DNA of 10,059 nucleotides. Origin: an uncultured Acidaminococcus sp. (GTDB lineage: Bacteria > Bacillota > Negativicutes > Acidaminococcales > Acidaminococcaceae). Both the position numbers and the translations under genes were made by a program. Below, piece after piece: positions 5,421 to 10,059 of the stretch. Numbering within the stretch: the first letter of the stretch is position 1; every line of letters begins with the position of its first letter. The stretch is taken from the NCBI GenBank assembly GCA_900770265.1, contig CAAGJR010000050.1:1-10059 (forward strand), given 5' to 3'. The notes under the pieces are model-generated. The model saw only the letters and a program-made list of their open reading frames with translations, did no database searches and was not told where the DNA came from.

Positions 5421-7428
5421 CTGTATCGCTCTCCTTCATTTGTTCTTTGGCCAGTTCAATGACTTTCGGCATCAGTTCTTCTGCCGTCACTCCCTTGACC
5501 TGTACCCCGGCTACGGTTTGGTGACCGCCGCCGCCGAGTTCTTCCATCATCACCTGCACGTTGACGCTGCCGTCACTGCGGGCGCTGATGCTGACTCCAT
5601 TTTCATTCTGGCTGAACACCACGCTGACCCGGATATCATCCATGGTCAGCAGTTCATCCGCCGCCTGGGCCACGATGATGGGCGTATCCTTGTCCTGGCA
5701 GGAACAGGAATGCACCGCCACCGCAAGACCCGGCAGAGGCTGCTGCATCTCGGTGATGATCTTGGCCCGGGTCAGGACCGTATGCTCATCATCCTTGAAC
5801 AGCAGGGAAACCATATGGGGATCGGCCCCGTTCCGGCGCAGGAACGCTGCCGCCTCGAACGTCCGCTCCCCGGTCTGCACCGCAAAGTTCTTCGTGTCCA
5901 CCATGATGCCGGCATACAGTACCGTGGCTTCCACTTCGGAAAGCTGCAGCTTGTCCTCGAAATACTGGAGGATTTCCGTCACCATTTCACAGGTGGACGA
6001 CGTGGACGGTTCCATGTACTGCAGCATCACTTCGGTGATGGCATCCTCCGCCCGCCGGTGGTGATCGATGATGATCCGCCGGTGGATGGCCTGCAGCACC
6101 TTGGGTGCCGCGCTCAGCATGGCCCGGTGATGGTCCACCAGGACCAGGATGCTGCCCGGCGTGATCCGTTTCAGAGCCTCCTCCTCATTCACCAGCAGGG
6201 ACTGGTACCGGTCGCTCTGGTCCTTGGAAACCGTTTCCAGCTTCTTCAGAGAAGGTCCCTGGCCGCTGGTCACGATACAGCAGCTCTTGTTCAGGGTCAG
6301 GGCCATCTTGGCCACCCCGATGGCAGCTCCCAGGGCATCGTAGTCCTCGTTGGCATGGCCCATGATGAACACCTGGTCCGCCCCGGTCATCAGCTCGTGG
6401 ATGGCCTGGGCCACGATCCGGGCCCGCACCCGGGTATTCTTGGCCTGTACGGAGCCCCGTGCCCCGTAGAAGCTCATATCGTCCCCGATCTGCACCACAG
6501 CCTGGTCACCACCACGGCCCAGGGCCAGATCCAGGGCCGCCTGGGCCTTCTGGCTCATTTCTGCCAGATTGCGGAATTCCGCCGCCACCCCGATGCTGAT
6601 GGTGGGGGTGATCCGGTTGCCACCCTTGATGTCCCGCACCCGGTCCAGCACCTGGAACTTCTTCTTGATGGTCTCGTTCAGCCCCTTGCGGCTGAGACCC
6701 ACCACGAACATATCTTCCGTGTATTTCTGGAAGTACCCGTTCACTTCCTCCACCCAGCTGCCGATGGCCTTCGTCACATCCACCACCAGGCTGGCCCGTT
6801 CATTTTCATTCAGGCCCTTCATGGCGTCATCGTAGTTGTCGAACTGCACATAGGCCACCACCGGCCGTTCTTCCTCGTATTTCTTCTTCTGCCGTTCCCG
6901 GTCCGTGATATCCGTCAGGTACAGGGCCAGCCCCGTATCATCTTCCGGGTTCTCCGTGATCTGGATCCGGCGCACCAGCATCTGGTACACCCGGTCTCCG
7001 ATCTTCAGCTGTTTTTCCGCATCCCGCAGCCGCAGCGCCGCAAAGTTGTTGTCCGGCGGGGGCAGCACCTTTTCAAAGGGCGTGCCCAGGGGCACCTCTG
7101 CCGCCACGTACTCGTTGAACAGCCGGTTCCGCCACTGCAGGTGGCCCTCCTTGTCGAACACCCCGATGCCGATGGGGATCCGCTGAGAGGCGTAGTTGTT
7201 GGCCCGCTCGATGTTCCGTACCACCGTGGTCATGGAGTGGTTGAACCAGGCTTCCCGCAGCCGGTTGCTCCGGAACGTCAGGTAGTACACCAGCAGCACG
7301 GCCACAAAGCCTCCGGCCGTACAGATGGCCTGGTTCACCAGGATGCCGTAGATCACCAGCACCGACCCGATCAGGGCCACGGCGATGCGCACCCACTGCC
7401 ACAGGTTCCGCTGTGTTTTCTCTTCCAT
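5380..7428 (-). CDS. gdpP: Cyclic-di-AMP phosphodiesterase GdpP (DHH/DHHA1 family, membrane-bound)
   Basis: GdpP hydrolyses the second messenger c-di-AMP to pApA, influencing potassium and osmotic balance and the cell envelope. The 682-residue protein has the standard architecture: two membrane segments (about 14-30 and 35-51), a PAS-like domain (about 80-175), a degenerate GGDEF domain (about 188-315, with YTEDMFVVG where a cyclase would carry GGDEF), the DHH domain and DHHA1. Metal-binding residues are visible in GHANEDYDALGAAIG (357-371: His358, Asp362, Asp364), DHH at 432-434, IIIDHHRR (452-459) and Asp511. DHHA1 carries GGGGHQT (632-638). The first DHH tract replaces the DTHK/R-type sequence I recall in Bacillus and Staphylococcus GdpP. 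ATG at 7428 follows AGGGGA; the gene begins 12 nt after yybS and overlaps rplI by 41 nt. Confidence 0.95.
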   Translation of the reverse strand: MEEKTQRNLWQWVRIAVALIGSVLVIYGILVNQAICTAGGFVAVLLVYYLTFRSNRLREAWFNHSMTTVVRNIERANNYASQRIPIGIGVFDKEGHLQWRNRLFNEYVAAEVPLGTPFEKVLPPPDNNFAALRLRDAEKQLKIGDRVYQMLVRRIQITENPEDDTGLALYLTDITDRERQKKKYEEERPVVAYVQFDNYDDAMKGLNENERASLVVDVTKAIGSWVEEVNGYFQKYTEDMFVVGLSRKGLNETIKKKFQVLDRVRDIKGGNRITPTISIGVAAEFRNLAEMSQKAQAALDLALGRGGDQAVVQIGDDMSFYGARGSVQAKNTRVRARIVAQAIHELMTGADQVFIMGHANEDYDALGAAIGVAKMALTLNKSCCIVTSGQGPSLKKLETVSKDQSDRYQSLLVNEEEALKRITPGSILVLVDHHRAMLSAAPKVLQAIHRRIIIDHHRRAEDAITEVMLQYMEPSTSSTCEMVTEILQYFEDKLQLSEVEATVLYAGIMVDTKNFAVQTGERTFEAAAFLRRNGADPHMVSLLFKDDEHTVLTRAKIITEMQQPLPGLAVAVHSCSCQDKDTPIIVAQAADELLTMDDIRVSVVFSQNENGVSISARSDGSVNVQVMMEELGGGGHQTVAGVQVKGVTAEELMPKVIELAKEQMKESDTDEGNPVAGHQEVG

Positions 7429-7440
7429 AGGTCTTCCCCT

Positions 7441-8409
7441 CTATTTCTTCTCTTCGGTGTTCTCCTTCTTCACCGGTTTCCGAATCTTCCGCAGATCGAA
7501 CACCATCTCATAGGCCCCCAGCACCACGATCAGCTGCGAAGCGATGGGGATCGTGAACGTCAGGATGAGGCTCAGGGGCAGCAAAATCCGGGGATAATGC
7601 TTGTATTCCACATACCAGCGGATCAGGCACAAGCCCTGCACCAGCAGCAGCATGCTCATCATCATGTACAGGGTGTAACCGCCCCGGTAGAGCCAGGAAT
7701 CCTGGTAATTCTGTCCGAAGAAGATCAGCATCATGCCGATGCCGTAGGGCAGCAGCAGCCACTTGGGCAGCTTCCACAGGGCAAAGGGCGGGAACCAGGG
7801 GTAGTAGTCCCCCATCCGGCCCAAAATCTTCCGGGCCGCCCAGTAATTGGCCATGGCCGTCACCGGAGCACTCAGGATGATGCCCGCCGGCAGGATGAGC
7901 TCGAACATCTTCTTCAGCTGATCCAGCTGGCTGCCGCTGAAGCCGCCCATGCCCAGGGTCTTCAGCAGGTCGCCGCTCATGGAGATGGATTCGTCGATGG
8001 AATCGAAGAACACCTGGATCACATTCACGTCCATGAGGTAGTAGGCCGCCAGGGCGCTGAGCAGCGTGGAGATCAGGGCCCCCAGGCTGCCCATGAGCAG
8101 CGTGTTCACCGGGCTCATCTGCTTGCGCATGGCGTAGCCCATGAACAGGCCGATCAGGCCCAAAATCACGCACTGGGTCAGGGCCTGCATGGGCGACAGC
8201 AGCACGGATACCACCACGCCCGTCACCACCAGGCACAGGACGCTCCATTTCAGCCCGTTCCGCCGTCCGCACAGGATGATGGGCAGAGGCCACAGGATGC
8301 TGACGATCAGGTCCAGCACCGGCACGTAATTGCCGACCAGGGTAAATAAGACTGCCACCGCTGCCAGGATCCCTGATTCCACCAGCGAGGATGTTTTATG
8401 ATACTGCAA
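7441..8409 (-). CDS. yybS: DUF2232 (YybS-like) multi-pass membrane protein
   Basis: The 322-residue product is very hydrophobic, with about eight probable membrane segments: four in residues 10-95, one near 102-122, one near 170-190 and two or three from 210 to 305. The tail is Lys/Glu-rich and probably cytoplasmic (KIRKPVKKENTEEKK). The family is widespread in Bacillota directly upstream of gdpP; its molecular role is not established. An ATG at 8547 would extend the frame by 46 residues, but that stretch is a translation of the R2 repeat. The TTG at 8407-8409 has GGAGGG (8418-8423) eight bases upstream, and the resulting protein starts MQYHKTSSLVESGIL, so it is preferred. gdpP begins 12 nt after the stop. 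A functional link to c-di-AMP turnover is inferred from synteny only. Confidence 0.88.
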   Translation of the reverse strand: MQYHKTSSLVESGILAAVAVLFTLVGNYVPVLDLIVSILWPLPIILCGRRNGLKWSVLCLVVTGVVVSVLLSPMQALTQCVILGLIGLFMGYAMRKQMSPVNTLLMGSLGALISTLLSALAAYYLMDVNVIQVFFDSIDESISMSGDLLKTLGMGGFSGSQLDQLKKMFELILPAGIILSAPVTAMANYWAARKILGRMGDYYPWFPPFALWKLPKWLLLPYGIGMMLIFFGQNYQDSWLYRGGYTLYMMMSMLLLVQGLCLIRWYVEYKHYPRILLPLSLILTFTIPIASQLIVVLGAYEMVFDLRKIRKPVKKENTEEKK

Positions 8410-8449
8410 TGGGTCTTCCCTCCGTTGATACAAATTGATTCCCTGGGGC

Positions 8450-8578
8450 GGGCGTACCGGGCGATATTTTGCCTGCGGCAAAAATCTTGGTACGCCCCTA
8501 CGGTGTTCCAGCGAACATAGTACCGTGTTTCCGTAGGGGCTCACCAAGACCCCCGAAGGGGTGTCGCCCGGTGAGCCC
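8450..8578. repeat. R2 dyad repeat, copy B, in the yybS-gdpP operon leader
   Basis: This is a second 129-bp dyad. The left half (8450-8503) has outer arms GGGCGTACC/GGTACGCCC around the hairpin TTTTGCC-TGC-GGCAAAA. The right half (8531-8578, read on the minus strand) has GGGCTCACC/GGTGAGCCC around ACCCC-GAA-GGGGT. The 27-nt spacer contains its own TGTTC/GAACA stem. As in copy A, CCCCTACGG and CCGTAGGGG face each other. It lies between the terminator of the rpsF-ssb-rpsR operon and the yybS start, so it would be in the 5' leader if transcription begins near 8597. Confidence 0.85.
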
Positions 8579-8602
8579 GCCTTACAAATTCCACACGGTA
8601 AT

Positions 8603-8608
8603 ATTATA
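8603..8608 (-). promoter_or_regulatory. Candidate -10 element for yybS-gdpP-rplI-dnaB
   Basis: The minus strand has a perfect TATAAT in an AT-rich stretch between the rpsR terminator and the R2 repeat. The correctly spaced -35 position (8626-8631) is only a run of T residues, so the promoter is not convincing. A new promoter is nevertheless expected here because the terminator at 8624-8657 should stop upstream transcription. Confidence 0.4.
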
Positions 8609-8623
8609 TTCTACAATATTTAA

Positions 8624-8657
8624 CAAAAAAAAGACAGGCCCTCGCAGGCCTGTCTTT
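8624..8657 (-). terminator. Rho-independent terminator after rpsR
   Basis: On the minus strand an 11-bp perfect stem (AAAGACAGGCC / GGCCTGTCTTT) with a 6-nt loop is followed by an uninterrupted T-tract. It sits 12 nt after the rpsR stop codon and closes the rpsF-ssb-rpsR operon. Confidence 0.9.
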
Positions 8658-8669
8658 GTGTCATCCAGC

Positions 8670-8906
8670 TTATTCAGCCGTAAACGGCAGCAGTGCAACG
8701 TTTCTGGCACGTTTGATGGCAATGGTCAGCTGACGCTGATGTTTTGCGCAGGTGCCGGAAATCCGACGCGGCAGGATCTTGCCCCGTTCGGTGATGAACT
8801 TCCGCAGTTTGGCAGCATCTTTATAGTCGATTTCCTGGACTTTGTCGACGCAGAAGGAGCAAACTTTTCTTCTGGGTCTCCGATTTCCTCTTTCACGTTT
8901 CATCAT
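8670..8906 (-). CDS. rpsR: 30S ribosomal protein S18, zinc-ligand type
   Basis: S18 binds the platform of the 30S subunit next to S6. The 78-residue protein shows the family core EIDYKDAAKLRKFITERGKILPRR (25-48) and KHQRQLTIAIKRARNVALLPF (55-75). It carries CSFC (16-19) and a later CAKH (53-56), a likely zinc-binding set; E. coli and B. subtilis S18 lack these ligands. Two ATGs stand in tandem at 8906 and 8903. GGAGG lies 13 nt before the first, so initiation could use either. The gene follows ssb by 21 nt and is the last of the three-gene operon, the order conserved across Bacillota. Confidence 0.97.
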   Translation of the reverse strand: MMKRERGNRRPRRKVCSFCVDKVQEIDYKDAAKLRKFITERGKILPRRISGTCAKHQRQLTIAIKRARNVALLPFTAE

Positions 8907-8927
8907 GGCGTTCTTCTATCCTCCCTT

Positions 8928-9374
8928 TTAGAATGGGATTTCTTCGTCAAAACCTACTTCAGAGCCGAAGCCCCCCATGGGGTTGGAATTCCCACCCTGG
9001 GAGTTGTTGTTCTGGGAAGGAGGATTCTGCTGGCCGGCAGCCGGATTGCTGCCATAGCCCTTCCGTTCGATGAATTCGACGCGGTCAGCGATGACTTCCG
9101 TCACGTAATGCTTGTTCCCGTCTTTTCCATCGTAGCTGCGGATCTGCAGACGACCTTCCACCAGAGCTCTCTGCCCTTTGGTCAAACTGTTCCCACATAA
9201 TTCTGCGGTTTTATTCCATGTAACGATGTTGATAAAATCCGCTTCCCGTTGGCCGTTCTTCGAAGTGAAGGGACGGTCAACAGCCAGAGTGAAGGTGCAG
9301 ACCGTTTTTTCCGTAGGAGTGACCCGGACTTCCGGATCCCGCACGAGACGGCCCAACAAAATAATGCGATTCAT
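8928..9374 (-). CDS. ssb: Single-stranded DNA-binding protein
   Basis: SSB coats single-stranded DNA during replication, repair and recombination and recruits partner proteins. The 148-residue protein opens with MNRIILLGRLVRDPEVR and has an OB-fold domain (1 to about 105), including DFINIVTWNKTAE (46-58) with the base-stacking Trp53. It continues with a low-complexity linker rich in Gly, Asn and Gln (about 106-140) and ends in the acidic tip DEEIPF (143-148), the docking site for partner proteins. ATG at 9374 follows AAGGAGG by about eight bases. The gene lies 13 nt after rpsF and 21 nt before rpsR, the usual ribosomal-protein sandwich of the main chromosomal SSB in Bacillota. Confidence 0.98.
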   Translation of the reverse strand: MNRIILLGRLVRDPEVRVTPTEKTVCTFTLAVDRPFTSKNGQREADFINIVTWNKTAELCGNSLTKGQRALVEGRLQIRSYDGKDGNKHYVTEVIADRVEFIERKGYGSNPAAGQQNPPSQNNNSQGGNSNPMGGFGSEVGFDEEIPF

Positions 9375-9387
9375 ACACCTGACCTCC

Positions 9388-9672
9388 TTATTCGCCTTTG
9401 CGAATGATCATGTGACGCAGGATTTCATCCGTAATCTTCATCACACGGTCCAGTTCCTTGACGGCTGCCGGTTCAGCAGCAAACGTGGTCAGTACATACA
9501 GACCATCGTTGAAGTCCTGGATAGCATATGCCAGACGTTTTTTGCCCCACTTATCGGTTTTTTCGATCGTAGCGCCGTTAGCAACCAGCAGGTCGTCGAA
9601 CTTCTTTACAACCGTGTTGTAAGCGTCCTCTTCTACCGGCTTAACGATGTACATGACTTCGTAGTTATTCAC
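9388..9672 (-). CDS. rpsF: 30S ribosomal protein S6
   Basis: S6 forms a heterodimer with S18 on the 30S platform. The 94-residue product has the normal length and family features: MNNYEVMYIVKP at the start, WGKKRLAYAIQDFNDGLYVL (42-61) in the middle and ITDEILRHMIIRK (80-92) near the end. It lacks the long acidic tail seen in some proteobacteria. The start is GTG at 9670-9672 with a strong AGGAGGAGGTG just upstream. It is first in the rpsF-ssb-rpsR operon, downstream of an extended -10 promoter and a ~70-nt leader. Confidence 0.97.
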   Translation of the reverse strand: MNNYEVMYIVKPVEEDAYNTVVKKFDDLLVANGATIEKTDKWGKKRLAYAIQDFNDGLYVLTTFAAEPAAVKELDRVMKITDEILRHMIIRKGE

Positions 9673-9748
9673 GAAATCACCTCCTCCTTTGGATTTGCTC
9701 CTCTACCATGAGGGCAGAAGAAGTATATATAATATATACAGCCTTAAA

Positions 9749-9777
9749 AGTATAGCATGAGGAAAGAAAAAAGGCAA
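9749..9777 (-). promoter_or_regulatory. rpsF-ssb-rpsR promoter, extended -10 sigma-A type
   Basis: On the minus strand, -35 TTGCCT (9772-9777) and -10 TATACT (9749-9754) are 17 nt apart, with a TGC immediately before the -10 (extended -10). Transcription should start near 9742. The ~70-nt leader contains a perfect GTATATAT/ATATATAC hairpin (9723-9739) and a weaker CTGCC/GGTAG stem. S6:S18 autoregulatory leaders exist in front of many rpsF genes, but I could not identify their conserved CCG motif here. Confidence 0.75.
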
Positions 9778-9795
9778 GGGGAAAAAGAAAATATT

Positions 9796-10059
9796 TTACT
9801 CGATCGTACCGCCGCCCAGCACGACTTCTCCGTCGTACAATACGGCGGCCTGGCCGAGGGTAATGGCCCTTTGCGGTTCATCGAACTCGATGGTGAACGT
9901 GTCCCTGCCGGTGGGGGTCACGGTGGCGGGCTGGGCCTCCTGGCGATACCGCACCTTCACCTCACAGCGCACGGGCCCTTCCGGCACTTCGCCGCTGATC
10001 CAGTTGGCCTCGCCCACGCTGGCCTCCCGGCTGAACAGGGCCTCGCTGGGCCCCACCAC
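9796..10059 (-). CDS. mnmA: tRNA-specific 2-thiouridylase MnmA, C-terminal end (partial)
   Basis: MnmA uses ATP and relayed sulfur to place the 2-thio group on U34 of Lys, Glu and Gln tRNAs. Only the last ~87 residues are inside the window; the gene continues past the right edge, and the GTG at the edge is an internal valine codon rather than a start. The fragment has the family C-terminal beta-barrel: NWISGEVPEGPV (19-30), CEVKVRYRQ (32-40), FDEPQRAITLGQAAVLYDGEVVLGGG (59-84). The catalytic cysteines and ATP-binding PP-loop lie outside the window. There is no clear hairpin terminator after the stop; the rpsF -35 element begins about 19 nt downstream. Confidence 0.95.
   Translation of the reverse strand: MVGPSEALFSREASVGEANWISGEVPEGPVRCEVKVRYRQEAQPATVTPTGRDTFTIEFDEPQRAITLGQAAVLYDGEVVLGGGTIE

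Noticed and set aside
5365..8349. Plus-strand open frame of 994 codons opposite gdpP and yybS
   Set aside because: It is striking for its length, but the His- and Gln-rich composition is the antisense of codon-biased genes. No domain, signal or initiation site supports translation.
9673..9742. S6:S18 autoregulatory leader ahead of rpsF
   Set aside because: Location is right and hairpins exist, but the conserved CCG-bearing bulge could not be identified by eye; left as a possibility in the promoter entry.

Overview
The window looks like a near-origin housekeeping cluster of a Gram-negative-walled Bacillota, most likely class Negativicutes and family Acidaminococcaceae (Acidaminococcus or a close relative). 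Three things point there: the first ~90 nt of a 16S rRNA on the minus strand, the Bacillota-type gene order rpsF-ssb-rpsR / yybS-gdpP-rplI-dnaB / purB-purA, and the GC-rich coding sequence with AT-rich promoters. The genus is inferred from memory of 16S 5' ends and is not certain.

Every gene is on the minus strand, so transcription runs from high to low coordinates. In that order: the 3' end of mnmA (tRNA 2-thiouridylase); a promoter and rpsF-ssb-rpsR (ribosomal S6, SSB, S18) ending in a strong terminator; a DUF2232 membrane protein (yybS), gdpP (c-di-AMP phosphodiesterase), rplI (L9) and dnaB (replicative helicase), ending in another terminator; a separately promoted purB-purA pair (adenylosuccinate lyase and synthetase, IMP to AMP); and then a ribosomal RNA operon with two tandem sigma-A promoters, a boxA-like leader and the start of the 16S gene.

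The coding content is conventional. I see no phage, defence, CRISPR, secretion or biosynthetic system. The unusual material is intergenic. (1) A 16-bp near-perfect parS-like site (ParB box) lies between the two rRNA promoters. (2) The upstream rRNA promoter has its -35 element in the loop of a perfect 18-bp hairpin that also looks like a bidirectional terminator. (3) One family of multi-hairpin repeats, called R1 here, has two oppositely oriented copies bracketing the purB-purA unit. (4) A second family, R2, has two 129-bp dyads bracketing yybS-gdpP-rplI. Each R2 dyad consists of two inverted half-units whose stems carry compensatory base changes. The repeats therefore mark the joints between transcription modules.

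Three start codons need care. yybS and dnaB probably begin at internal TTG codons chosen by their Shine-Dalgarno sequences, while purB and rpsF begin with GTG. The 467 nt between the 16S 5' end and purA (91-558) and the 276 nt upstream of purB contain the regulatory and repeat features listed below; no protein gene is supported there.
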